DNA of 64,000 nucleotides, taken from contig NZXG01000050.1 of the NCBI GenBank assembly GCA_002701845.1, forward strand, positions 124,001 to 188,000. The letters are read 5' to 3'. The stretch is from Pseudomonadales bacterium. GTDB taxonomy: Bacteria > Pseudomonadota > Gammaproteobacteria > Pseudomonadales > Ketobacteraceae. Every line of letters starts with the position of its first letter. The first letter of the stretch is position 1. Made by a program: the position numbers and the translations under genes. The notes under the pieces are model-generated. The model worked only from the letters and a program-made list of their open reading frames with translations, had not been told where the DNA came from and did not search any database. Shown piece after piece: positions 37,293 through 46,220 of the stretch.

Positions 37293-37804
37293 GTCGCTAT
37301 CGTCCCTCCGGCAAGGCGGCCGCACCCTATATCACGCCCGAGGGCCGCGATCGGCTGATGTCCGAGTTGCGTCATCTGCACGACCGGCTGCGGCCCGAGG
37401 TGACCCGGGCGCTGGCGGAAGCCGCCGCCGAGGGGGATCGATCAGAGAATGCAGAATATATTTATCGCAAGAAACAGCTGCGGGAGATCGATCGTCGCAT
37501 CCGCTACCTGGTGAAACGTCTGGAGGTGGTGAAAGCGGTGGATCAGAAACCGGCGGATACCAGTCGAGTGTTCTTTGGCGCCTGGGTGGAACTGGAAAAC
37601 GTGGACAACGGCGACATCGAGCGTTACCGTTTGGTGGGCGCCGATGAAATTGATATCGACCGCGGCTGGATCAGCGTGGATTCACCCATGGCCAGGGCGC
37701 TGCTGCGGCGACAGGTGGGTGATGAGGTGGAGGTGTCCCGGCCCAAAGGTAACGCCTGCTATGAAGTCATGCAGGTAAGCTATGACCCCTTCGAGCCGTT
37801 ATAG
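37289..37804 (+). CDS. greB: transcript cleavage factor GreB
   Basis: The 171-residue protein has the Gre N-terminal coiled coil with [17 protein letters not shown] and, at its tip, [21 protein letters not shown], the acidic DxxE-type tip that reaches the RNA polymerase catalytic centre. The C-terminal domain has GAWVELEN and [12 protein letters not shown]. GreB releases backtracked polymerase by stimulating transcript cleavage. The positively charged EYIYRKKQ patch fits GreB rather than GreA. The ATGA overlap couples it to the preceding hypothetical gene. Confidence 0.93.
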   Translation: MSRYRPSGKAAAPYITPEGRDRLMSELRHLHDRLRPEVTRALAEAAAEGDRSENAEYIYRKKQLREIDRRIRYLVKRLEVVKAVDQKPADTSRVFFGAWVELENVDNGDIERYRLVGADEIDIDRGWISVDSPMARALLRRQVGDEVEVSRPKGNACYEVMQVSYDPFEPL

Positions 37805-37870
37805 CGGGCTTGTGGCCGGCGCCCCGATTCATGCAGCCATATTTTGCAGTCACAAAGGAAGGGCAGGGTT

Positions 37871-38563
37871 ATGAAAACGATTTTGATCACTGGCACCAAT
37901 CGCGGACTGGGCCTGGAGTTTACCCGACAATATCTGCAGGAGGGGCAGCGCGTGATTGCCACCGCGCGGCAACCGGAAGCGGCGGCGGAACTGCAGGCGT
38001 TGCGGGAGTCTTATCCCGATACACTGACCCTGCAGGCTTTGGATGTCACGGATCCGGAGTCCCGTGAGGCCCTGTCCGAAGCGGTGGGTGACCGGGTGAT
38101 TCACCTGTTGATCAATAACGCCGGTTACTACGGCGCCAGTAATGAATTGGGCAAACTGGATCAGGACGAGTGGGGCAAAGTGTTTCTGATCAACTGTATC
38201 GCCCCAATCAAAATGGTGGAGCTGCTGCGCTCCAATCTGGTGAATGCCGGCAGCGCCACGGTGGCGTTGTTGAGCAGTAAAATGGGCTCCATCGCCGACA
38301 ACGGTTCCGGTGGCAAATATGCTTATCGCAGTTCCAAAGCCGCTCTGAACGCCGCCGCCAAGTCACTGGCCATTGATCTGGCGACAGAGCAGATCAAGGT
38401 GGTGGCATTGCACCCCGGATGGGTGCAAACCGACATGGGTGGGCCGAACGCGTTAATCGACGCCAAAACCTCCATCACCGGCATGCGAAAGGTGATCGCC
38501 GGGCTCAAAGCCAGCCAAAGCGGTGATTTCATTGGTTACGATGGTACCTTGATTCCCTGGTAA
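37871..38563 (+). CDS. short-chain dehydrogenase/reductase (C-factor-like SDR)
   Basis: The 230-residue protein has the SDR cofactor motif TGTNRGLGLEF near residue 8, NNAGYYG, and the catalytic YRSSKAAL (about residue 152) with a Ser upstream. It falls in the CsgA/C-factor-like SDR group, whose substrates are mostly unknown. The ATG at 37871 is preceded by GGAAGGGCAGGG. The stop codon shares one base with the apbE start, so the pair are coupled. Confidence 0.88.
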   Translation: MKTILITGTNRGLGLEFTRQYLQEGQRVIATARQPEAAAELQALRESYPDTLTLQALDVTDPESREALSEAVGDRVIHLLINNAGYYGASNELGKLDQDEWGKVFLINCIAPIKMVELLRSNLVNAGSATVALLSSKMGSIADNGSGGKYAYRSSKAALNAAAKSLAIDLATEQIKVVALHPGWVQTDMGGPNALIDAKTSITGMRKVIAGLKASQSGDFIGYDGTLIPW

Positions 38564-39558
38564 TGGGTGTGCGCGGTTATGGCTTCACGGGCTATGGGTT
38601 CTGGCTGTTACTGGTTTGGCTGATTCCGGCGGCGGCCCATGCCCGGTGGTTCGAGCAGACACAGCCCATTATGGGGACCCGGGTCTACGTCCAGTTATGG
38701 CATGAGGATGCGGCCCGGGCGGAAGCGCTAATCAACCAGGTGATGGCGGAGATGGAGCGCATCAATCAGTTGATGAGCCCCTACCTGGAGCATTCGCAGC
38801 TGGCGCGGGTCAACCGGGAGGCGGCGCAACAGCCGGTAGCCGTCAGCCCGGAACTGTTCGAACTCATTGCCACCGCCAATCGCTTCAGCGCCCTCAGTGA
38901 TGGCGCGTTCGATATCACTTTCGCTTCCCTGGGACACCGCTTCAACTACCGCAAAGGTGTGCGTCCCTCGCCGCAGCAGGCTAAAACGGCCCGGGAGCTG
39001 ATAGACTACCGACAATTGCAACTGAATCCTGACCGGCACACCGTGGGGTTTGCCCGTGCCGGCATGCGCATCGATCTGGGAGGCATCGCCAAGGGTCATG
39101 CGGTGGACCGGGGCATTGATTTGCTGCGCCGTGCCGGAGTGAAACATGCCATCATCACCGCCGGAGGCGACAGCCGGTTGCTGGGGGATCATCGGGGGCG
39201 ACCCTGGATTCTGGGTATCAAACATCCCCGGGGAGAGAGTTCGGTGATGAAGCTGCCCCTGGAAAACGTCGCCATTTCCACCTCCGGGGATTACGAGCGT
39301 TATTTCGAAGTGGACGGCGTTCGCTATCACCACATTATTGATCCCGCCAGTGGTGACTCCGCCCGGGGCCTGATCAGTGTTTCCATTCTGGCGCCCCGGT
39401 CCCTGGAGGCGGATGCACTGTCCACTACGGTGTTTGTGCTGGGCGCTGAGCAGGGCCTGAAACTGATCAACGGCATGCCAGGGATATCGGCCATACTGAT
39501 CGATCACAATGGCCAGATAACCTATTCAAACGATCTGGTGGATCCTTCCGCCCCTTGA
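38563..39558 (+). CDS. apbE: FAD:protein FMN transferase (ApbE family)
   Basis: The 331-residue protein begins with a signal-like hydrophobic segment ending AAAHA. ApbE features follow: MGTRVYVQLW, DLGGIAKGHAVDRGID, ITAGGDSRLLGDHRGRPW and HHIIDPASGDSARG, the FAD/Mg-binding region. ApbE moves FMN from FAD onto threonine residues of flavoproteins such as the NqrBC or RnfDG subunits. No Nqr or Rnf genes are in the window, so its target is elsewhere. The leading segment fits a periplasmic or lipid-anchored location without a clear lipobox cysteine. Confidence 0.92.
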   Translation: MGVRGYGFTGYGFWLLLVWLIPAAAHARWFEQTQPIMGTRVYVQLWHEDAARAEALINQVMAEMERINQLMSPYLEHSQLARVNREAAQQPVAVSPELFELIATANRFSALSDGAFDITFASLGHRFNYRKGVRPSPQQAKTARELIDYRQLQLNPDRHTVGFARAGMRIDLGGIAKGHAVDRGIDLLRRAGVKHAIITAGGDSRLLGDHRGRPWILGIKHPRGESSVMKLPLENVAISTSGDYERYFEVDGVRYHHIIDPASGDSARGLISVSILAPRSLEADALSTTVFVLGAEQGLKLINGMPGISAILIDHNGQITYSNDLVDPSAP

Positions 39559-39655
39559 ACCTGGCGTAAAACCCGCAATGCAATATGTCGGGGGACGTGG
39601 TATAACTTGCCATATCCATCCATAACAATAACGACAAGCGGACCGGTGGCAACTC

Positions 39656-42088
39656 ATGAATTCGTCACTGACGGTATACAACCCCATCGACGCGGGTTTA
39701 CATTGCCCCAACTATGTCTTTGTTGCTGATCAGCATCGGCAAAGAATTCTCTGCTCCACCCTCAGCGCCCCCGGGGATCTGTTGAGCCCGGAAACCACCG
39801 GGCCGGATCTATATCAGGCCCATGTGCTGGTGCCGGCCTGTCCGATCCTGCAATTGCGCAGCATTAATGAAGATCTGGTGGATGCAATGATCCGCTCCCA
39901 TGAGGCTGCCGAAGGGCAACTGTTCCGGTTTCGGGACGAGGCAGGATACTGGCGTTTTGGCCTGTTGGAAGTGGTGCCCCTCTATGCCGGTGAAACAGGT
40001 CAGCAGCAGTACCTGTGTGCAGTGATTTCCCGGATCCAGAACCCGGCGTCGATCCCGTCTCAGGATCAGCCGGTCGCGTCCCGCCTGGTATGGATCACTG
40101 ATGCGGATCTGCGGCTGAGAAAAGTGAGCGGCGATTGTCGCGCGCTGGGGTTTGATTTGCCCACCCTGCTGGCGGCGGGCAAACCGAGTTTCTTGACCGC
40201 GGAAACCAGTGACTTTCTCAGTGCTGTGTGTCAGGAGCTGCTCACTGGTAAGTCACCGGAGCCCCGGGTTCTGCGGCAGACCCTGCGCAGTCTGGATGGC
40301 AACGCCTTGTCCGCCAATATCCAACTGTCCTTACTGTTTGATGAGCGCAGCCGGATTACGGGTATTCTGGGAATCGCAGAGTTCTTTCCCAGCCGGGAGC
40401 TATTGGACAGTGAGCGGCAGCTGTTTTCCGCCACTTTTGATGCCGTGTCGGAAGGGTTGTTTATCACCGATCGTAGCGGTTTTATCCTGCGGGCGAACCC
40501 GGCGTTTTACGCCATGACCGGTTACAGCCGCAAACAACTGTTGGGCATCCACTGCAGTCAGATCTGGCGCGGCCGCTATGGTCCGGAGTTTTTCCGTCAA
40601 ATCCGGCACAGTCTGCAGCGCAACAGACACTGGCGGGGGGAATGCGAATTTGTGCGCCGGGACGGCGAACCCTGTCCCGCCATCCTGAGTTTCAGTCAGA
40701 CCTATAATCTGCGACAGGAGGTGCAGAATTATGTGGGATTGCTGATGGACATTGCCGAAAAAAAGCGCGACGAATCCCGTATCTACCGTCTGGCTCATTT
40801 CGATTCCCTCACCGGAGTGGCAAACCGCCATCTGTTCAATCAGCGACTGCATCAGGCGGTCGCCGCGGCCAGACAGGGCCCCAATGCCGTGGCAGTGTTG
40901 TTTTTGGACATGGACCGCTTCAAACCGGTGAACGATTCTCTCGGCCACAGTGCCGGGGATCAACTGTTGAAGGCGGTGGCGCAGCGCCTGATGTACTGTC
41001 TGGCGGAAGGCGATACGGTTGCGCGTATGGGGGGTGATGAATTTGCCCTGATTCTGGCGAATGTGGCCCCGGCTGAAGTGGAGCAGACCGCCATCAAGAT
41101 GGCCTCCCGGGTGCTGGCGCAGTTCTTTGCCCCATTCCTGATTGAAGGTCGGGAGGTGATCTCCTCCTGCAGCATCGGTATTAGTCTGTTTCCCCATCAC
41201 GGCAGCAGTGCCGAGATTCTTCTGCGCAGCGCGGACACGGCCATGTATGCCGCGAAGCGGGCTGGCAAAAACAATTACCAGTTTTATGACGACGCCATGA
41301 ATCAGCGGGCCATGGACCGTTTGCTGATGGAGAATGCCATGCGCAAAGCGCTGGTGCGGGAGGAGTTTGAGCTGTTCTTTCAGCCCCAGTATTCCCTGGT
41401 GACGGGCGCTCTTACGGGCATTGAGGTGTTGTTGCGCTGGGATCATCCGGTGTTCGGTTCGGTCCGACCCCTGGAATTTATCGACCTGGCGGAACAGACG
41501 GATTTGATCATTCCCCTGGGGGAGTGGGTATTTCAGCAGACCTGCGAAAAAATCCGGCACTGGCAGCAGCAGGGCGTGGCGTTTGCCAGGGTGGGGATTA
41601 ATGTATCGGTAAACCAGTTCAAACGGGATGACTTCGCCGACTGGGTGTTGTTTCAGGTGCAGCGTTACGGGGTGAATCCGGGCTGTCTGGAGCTTGAAAT
41701 CACGGAAAGCGCCCTGATGGAGGATGTGGAACACAGTCTGCAACTGCTGCGCAAACTGCAACAGGCGCGCATCCGCATTGCGGTGGATGATTTCGGCACC
41801 GGTTATTCATCGTTAAGCTATCTGCGGAAATTTCCCATCAGCACCCTGAAAATAGATCGTCTGTTTATTGAGGATATTGTTGATAACCACGACACGTTGC
41901 AATTGGCTCAGACTGTGATTGCCATTGGCAAAAGCCTGGACCTGGGGGTGATCGCCGAAGGGGTGGAAACCTGGGAGCAGTACCAGTTATTGAAGCAGCA
42001 AGGCTGTGATGAGGTGCAGGGCTATTACCTGAGCCGGGCCGTTGCGGAACCCCAGTTGCTGGATCTGGTGGCCAGCACCAGTGACTAG
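39656..42088 (+). CDS. PAS-GGDEF-EAL c-di-GMP signalling protein
   Basis: The 810-residue protein has no membrane helix. The first 250 residues are of unrecognised type, followed by a PAS-like domain (about 255-375, FDAVSEGLFITDRSGFILRANPAF), a GGDEF domain (about 380-540, ARMGGDEFAL near 458) and an EAL domain (about 555-800). The EAL signature is written EVLLRW (EVL), and the other phosphodiesterase residues are present: NVSVNQF, ELEITESALM, DDFGTGYSSL, LKIDRLF and AEGVETWEQ. Both halves could be active, with net direction set by the PAS signal. An upstream promoter was not found. ftsH-like gene follows after about 55 bases. Confidence 0.93.
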   Translation: MNSSLTVYNPIDAGLHCPNYVFVADQHRQRILCSTLSAPGDLLSPETTGPDLYQAHVLVPACPILQLRSINEDLVDAMIRSHEAAEGQLFRFRDEAGYWRFGLLEVVPLYAGETGQQQYLCAVISRIQNPASIPSQDQPVASRLVWITDADLRLRKVSGDCRALGFDLPTLLAAGKPSFLTAETSDFLSAVCQELLTGKSPEPRVLRQTLRSLDGNALSANIQLSLLFDERSRITGILGIAEFFPSRELLDSERQLFSATFDAVSEGLFITDRSGFILRANPAFYAMTGYSRKQLLGIHCSQIWRGRYGPEFFRQIRHSLQRNRHWRGECEFVRRDGEPCPAILSFSQTYNLRQEVQNYVGLLMDIAEKKRDESRIYRLAHFDSLTGVANRHLFNQRLHQAVAAARQGPNAVAVLFLDMDRFKPVNDSLGHSAGDQLLKAVAQRLMYCLAEGDTVARMGGDEFALILANVAPAEVEQTAIKMASRVLAQFFAPFLIEGREVISSCSIGISLFPHHGSSAEILLRSADTAMYAAKRAGKNNYQFYDDAMNQRAMDRLLMENAMRKALVREEFELFFQPQYSLVTGALTGIEVLLRWDHPVFGSVRPLEFIDLAEQTDLIIPLGEWVFQQTCEKIRHWQQQGVAFARVGINVSVNQFKRDDFADWVLFQVQRYGVNPGCLELEITESALMEDVEHSLQLLRKLQQARIRIAVDDFGTGYSSLSYLRKFPISTLKIDRLFIEDIVDNHDTLQLAQTVIAIGKSLDLGVIAEGVETWEQYQLLKQQGCDEVQGYYLSRAVAEPQLLDLVASTSD

Positions 42089-42144
42089 CCCCGTGGGGGT
42101 TGTGGTAATATTGGTGGGGAATAGCAGCCAGGGATGTTTTATCT

Positions 42145-44019
42145 ATGCAGTCACCTCAGCCCGCCACTCCCCCGGAGCCGCCCGGTAAAAAACCCGAGTC
42201 CGAGGCTAACCAGGGTCATCCGTTGTTTGACTGGCGACCGCTGTTGTTCACCCTGTTACTGTTCACCCTGTATTACAGTTTCTTTTCCCAGGGCGATCGC
42301 TCCCCACAACAGATTCCCTATACCGAATTCAAACAAAAGCTTTATCAGAATGAGATTGCCTCCGTGCGCATGCGGGGCCAGGAAATCCGTGGCCGTTACC
42401 GGGGCAGCGACCAGCAGCAGGGGGTGGATTTCCGCACTCTGATGCCGGCGGTGGGGGATCCTTCCCTGTTGCCCACCCTGGAGGAGAAATCCGTGGAGGT
42501 GGTGGCGCAGAGCGAGGAGTTGCCCACCTGGGCCAGTGTGCTGATCAGTTTACTGCCCTGGATTTTGATTTTCGGGTTTCTGGCTTACAGCAATCGGGCA
42601 TTGCAGAACCGGATGGGGGGCGGTTCCGGTATTTTTGGTTTCTCCCGCTCCCGGGCCCGGCAGTATGAAAAGCCCGACGTCGATGAAATCAATTTTGAGG
42701 AAGTGGCGGGATTGGAGGGTGCCAAACAGGAATTACAGGAGGTCATCGAGTTCCTCCGCAATCCACAGAAGTTCAGTGCCCTGGGGGCCAAGCTGCCGAA
42801 GGGCATTCTGATGATGGGGCCGCCGGGTACCGGCAAAACGCTGCTGGCCAAGGCCACCGCCGCTGAGGCCGGGGTGCCTTTTTTCAGTATCAGTGGCTCG
42901 GAATTTGTGGAGATGTTTGTGGGGGTGGGTGCCGGCCGGGTGCGCAACATGTTTCAGCAGGCGCGGGAGAAGGCACCGGCACTGATCTTTGTGGATGAAA
43001 TTGATTCCGTGGGTCGGGTGCGGGGTACCGGCGTGGGCGGCGGCAACGACGAACGGGAGCAGACCCTGAATCAGATTCTGGCGGAAATGGATGGCTTTGC
43101 CAGTGATGAACCAGTGGTGGTGCTGGCGGCCACCAACCGCCCCGACGTACTGGATCCGGCGCTGTTGCGGCCGGGCCGGTTTGACCGCAAGCTCACCCTG
43201 GAACTGCCGCAGAAAAAAGCCCGCCTGCAGATCCTGCAGGTTCATACCCGCAAGAAGCCCATGTCCACGGATGTGGATCTGGAGCAGCTGGCCGCCCGCA
43301 CCATCGGCTTTTCCGGCGCGGAACTGGAGAATCTGGTGAACGAGGCGGCGCTGCACGCGGCGCGGGAGAATAAAGCCGCTATCGACCAGGTGGATTTCGA
43401 GCACGCCCACGACAAGATCATGCTGGGCTCGGAGCGTCAGGAAATACTCAATGCCGAAGACAAGCGACGGATCGCCTACCACGAGTCCGGGCATGCGCTG
43501 TTATCCATGTCACTGGCCCATACCGATCCAGTCAGTAAAGTCACCATTATTCCCCGGGGGCGGGCTCTGGGGGTGACCGAAACCATGCCGGCGGAAGACC
43601 GGATCAACTACACTCAGGACGTGCTGGAAGACCGGCTCTGTGTGTTGTTGGGCGGGCGCTGTTCGGAGCGGGTGGTGTTTGGCAATGTCAGCTCCGGCGC
43701 AGCCGACGATTTAAAACAGTGCACCAGTCTCGCCCGGCGTATGGTCACCCAATGGGGCATGAGTCAGAAGCTGGGGCCAGTGCACTTTCCGGTTAGCGAG
43801 GAGCATCCGTTTCTGGGCATGGAGATGGCCATCAGTCGGGAATTCAGTGACGTGACGGCCCATGCCATTGATCTGGAAGTGGAGGCGCTGGTGAAGCGCA
43901 GTGAGCAGCGGGCAGAAAAGGTGTTACAGCAAAAGCGGCGCCAATTGGATGCCCTGGCGGAAGCCTTGGTGGCCCATGAAACCCTCAGCGCCGACGAAAT
44001 CAAAGCCCTGGTGGAATAA
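42145..44019 (+). CDS. FtsH-family membrane AAA protease with proline-rich N-terminal extension
   Basis: The 624-residue protein has an FtsH layout: two membrane helices (about 31-49 and 130-150) flanking a periplasmic domain, an AAA module with Walker A GPPGTGKT (about 225), [11 protein letters not shown] and arginine-finger region, and a zinc protease with HESGH (about 445-449). FtsH degrades membrane and short-lived cytoplasmic proteins. It differs from the usual one by a 30-residue proline-rich cytoplasmic extension before the first helix. The canonical ftsH normally lies next to rlmE/folP, so this is likely a second paralog. It is not known what it degrades. Confidence 0.9.
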   Translation: MQSPQPATPPEPPGKKPESEANQGHPLFDWRPLLFTLLLFTLYYSFFSQGDRSPQQIPYTEFKQKLYQNEIASVRMRGQEIRGRYRGSDQQQGVDFRTLMPAVGDPSLLPTLEEKSVEVVAQSEELPTWASVLISLLPWILIFGFLAYSNRALQNRMGGGSGIFGFSRSRARQYEKPDVDEINFEEVAGLEGAKQELQEVIEFLRNPQKFSALGAKLPKGILMMGPPGTGKTLLAKATAAEAGVPFFSISGSEFVEMFVGVGAGRVRNMFQQAREKAPALIFVDEIDSVGRVRGTGVGGGNDEREQTLNQILAEMDGFASDEPVVVLAATNRPDVLDPALLRPGRFDRKLTLELPQKKARLQILQVHTRKKPMSTDVDLEQLAARTIGFSGAELENLVNEAALHAARENKAAIDQVDFEHAHDKIMLGSERQEILNAEDKRRIAYHESGHALLSMSLAHTDPVSKVTIIPRGRALGVTETMPAEDRINYTQDVLEDRLCVLLGGRCSERVVFGNVSSGAADDLKQCTSLARRMVTQWGMSQKLGPVHFPVSEEHPFLGMEMAISREFSDVTAHAIDLEVEALVKRSEQRAEKVLQQKRRQLDALAEALVAHETLSADEIKALVE

Positions 44020-44024
44020 CACCG

Positions 44025-45506
44025 TCACCAGCGATATTGAACCCGATAAGACAGACTGTGAGTGCCATCCGCCGGTACTTGCAGCTCAAACTCCACTGTT
44101 TGGGCATCCACTTTCTTATATCGTTCGCTGGCCTGCTCCAGTTCCCAGTTGGTCCAGCGGTATAGGTGCTCCATCACGGTGACCGTCACCGGGCTGGACT
44201 TGCGGTTGGTCAGGGTAATGGTGAAAGATTCCCGGGCCTCATTGCCACGGGTATTCACTTCAAAATCCGTGCGTACCCGTTCCCCCTTCACATCGAAGGC
44301 ATCGCAGGTATAAACGGAAACCGTTTCCTTTTTAGGCGTGTGATCGATATTGTTTTCCCCCAGGAACTCCAGTTGCTGGTCCTTGTCCTGTTGGTAGAAC
44401 CGCAGTCGGCCCTGGGGCAGAGGCACACCCAGACCGTTGGCCTTGGTGTTGTCGAACTGCCGGTAGATCCGCACCTGATCGTTACTCTGAGTACCAAAGT
44501 TGGCATCATTGCGGAACCGTTGCATATTGGCCTGGTAGTTATGGTTCAGTTGGGCACCGTCGTAGACATAGCGGGTGACCGCCCTCACGCCACTGGCGCT
44601 GACAAAGGCGATTTGCTTGCTTTCCCCGTCCGCCAGATCCACCGGCCTGCCGATCTCGTAAAGATGGTAGTCATCAAAATCCCGCTGTTGCACCTGGGGA
44701 GAGCGGTCGGCCTCCATCAGCATTCGGCTGTTGACACCGGCAAAGCTGTTCCGGGGGCTGATTTTGTGGATGTCTCCCGCCATCAACTTGACTTTGGCGG
44801 CGGAAAAATTTTTTCCGCTCTGATTATCGAAGGTGACCCAGCCGGATAGATCCACCTTGTTGCTGCCGGCCTGGGCCACCACGTTGTAGTCGGCATTCCA
44901 GCTCAGGCCACCGGTAAGATAAGCCAGTTCCACGGTCAGCTGCCCGGGTTTGCCGGATTCCAGTTGCCAGGCCAGGGTGGGTTTCAGCAGGGTATCGTCC
45001 TGCAGGGCCGGGAACAGGGGTTGACCGGGCAGGCCGAAGCGGGTTTTGCCCTCCAGTTGGATAATGGGACTGCCGGCGCTGCGGCCGCTGCGAATAATCT
45101 TTCCGGGGACTGTGCTGGTTTGCTGGTTTCGCTGAATTTCAAAATCAATGGTTTGGCCTTCAAAATGTTCCAGCAGTAACTGTTGGTTCACCGGCCGGGA
45201 AAGGTAGTTCTGTTCCAGTACCCGCAGTGGCCAGTTGCCAACCGTGGGCCGCAGCACCACCGAATCCGGTTCCAGCTGTTTGGTGATATCCTGATAGCGA
45301 ATCCGGTTGCTGCCCTTAGTCAGCTGCATGGTTACCAGATCCCGCACCACGGCAAAGTTGCCGTTATAGATAGTCAGGGAGGGGGCGGTGCCAGAGTCAG
45401 TGATCCCGGCCGCAGCCGCCTGGGTAACGGGGCTGAGCAGGGCCGTTAAAGCCAGGGCGGCGCCAGTAAAGCAGTGACGGATGGGGCGGGGCCGGAGTGG
45501 GTGCAT
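44025..45506 (-). CDS. DUF4139-domain exported protein
   Basis: The 493-residue protein has a signal peptide (ending TQAAAAG) and should be periplasmic or surface exposed. The mature part begins LTIYNGNFAVVRDLVTMQLTKGSNRIRY and continues to a long beta-rich region (STVPGKIIRSG, GGLSWNADYNVVAQ, DVKGERVRTDFEVN) matching DUF4139. The function of this family is unknown. It lies 18 bases after the dUTPase-like gene and is the last of the minus-strand block. It converges on the ftsH-type gene with a 5-base gap. Confidence 0.85.
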   Translation of the reverse strand: MHPLRPRPIRHCFTGAALALTALLSPVTQAAAAGITDSGTAPSLTIYNGNFAVVRDLVTMQLTKGSNRIRYQDITKQLEPDSVVLRPTVGNWPLRVLEQNYLSRPVNQQLLLEHFEGQTIDFEIQRNQQTSTVPGKIIRSGRSAGSPIIQLEGKTRFGLPGQPLFPALQDDTLLKPTLAWQLESGKPGQLTVELAYLTGGLSWNADYNVVAQAGSNKVDLSGWVTFDNQSGKNFSAAKVKLMAGDIHKISPRNSFAGVNSRMLMEADRSPQVQQRDFDDYHLYEIGRPVDLADGESKQIAFVSASGVRAVTRYVYDGAQLNHNYQANMQRFRNDANFGTQSNDQVRIYRQFDNTKANGLGVPLPQGRLRFYQQDKDQQLEFLGENNIDHTPKKETVSVYTCDAFDVKGERVRTDFEVNTRGNEARESFTITLTNRKSSPVTVTVMEHLYRWTNWELEQASERYKKVDAQTVEFELQVPADGTHSLSYRVQYRW

Positions 45507-45524
45507 GAGCGTTGTCTCCGCGGA

Positions 45525-46145
45525 TCAGAGGTCGGATTGCGGGTAGCGTTGCGCCAGAGCCTGATAGACAGCGGTTTGCAGATCCGGCGTCTGCGCATCC
45601 ATTTGTTGCAGAATTTCCGCCAGGTGTTCGTTATCCTCTTTGCCGCTCCAAACCTTGTGATAGCGACCGTCCTTGTAGCCGTGATCCTGGCGGAAAAAAT
45701 TCAGCACGTTCTTGCCAACATACTGCTGGTAGAGTTGGACCAGATCGAAATCCGTCAGTTCCAGCAAGCGGCAGAACAGGGGAATTGAAAACTGTTGTCC
45801 CTGCAGGGTATCCAGCGCCAGTGCTTCCACCGCCCGCAAAAAGTCGGTATCGGTATCAGGGCTGGTCCATTGCTGTTCCAGTTGTTCCGCCAGCTGATCC
45901 AGGCTGGCGCCGGTACTGAGCAGCAGGCTCAGGCCAAAGTGCCAGATATCGACGATTTCCAGGTGAATCTGCGGCAGATCCGGCTGCTGATGCTTCCACC
46001 ACTTCCAACCGTGGTGGTCCATCAGTTCGGCGCACTCCGTCCACAGCGCCCGGTACCAGGGATAATTCTGCTGGCGCCACTGCGGGTGCACCTTGCAGTT
46101 CATTTTATCCTGCAGTTCCAGCATGCTGATAAAGGCCTGCCTCAT
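45525..46145 (-). CDS. dimeric (all-alpha) dUTPase-like protein
   Basis: The 206-residue all-helical protein looks like the dimeric dUTPase/dUTPase_2 family of all-alpha NTP pyrophosphatases. It has MLELQDKMNCKVHPQW, ALWTECAELMDHHGWKWWKHQ, and EIVDIWHFGLSLLL, carrying the ExxE and ExxD magnesium-binding pattern. Trimeric Dut is the usual gammaproteobacterial form; this one is of the other fold. No signal peptide. It lies 76 bases past the TPR gene of the envelope cluster, so it may be an unlinked passenger. Confidence 0.82.
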   Translation of the reverse strand: MRQAFISMLELQDKMNCKVHPQWRQQNYPWYRALWTECAELMDHHGWKWWKHQQPDLPQIHLEIVDIWHFGLSLLLSTGASLDQLAEQLEQQWTSPDTDTDFLRAVEALALDTLQGQQFSIPLFCRLLELTDFDLVQLYQQYVGKNVLNFFRQDHGYKDGRYHKVWSGKEDNEHLAEILQQMDAQTPDLQTAVYQALAQRYPQSDL

Positions 46146-46220
46146 AATCGTATCCTTGCCGGTGATGGGTCGGGGCTGATGAAATATTCCAGGCCAGCCG
46201 CGTGTTGGTGCGGGACTGGC

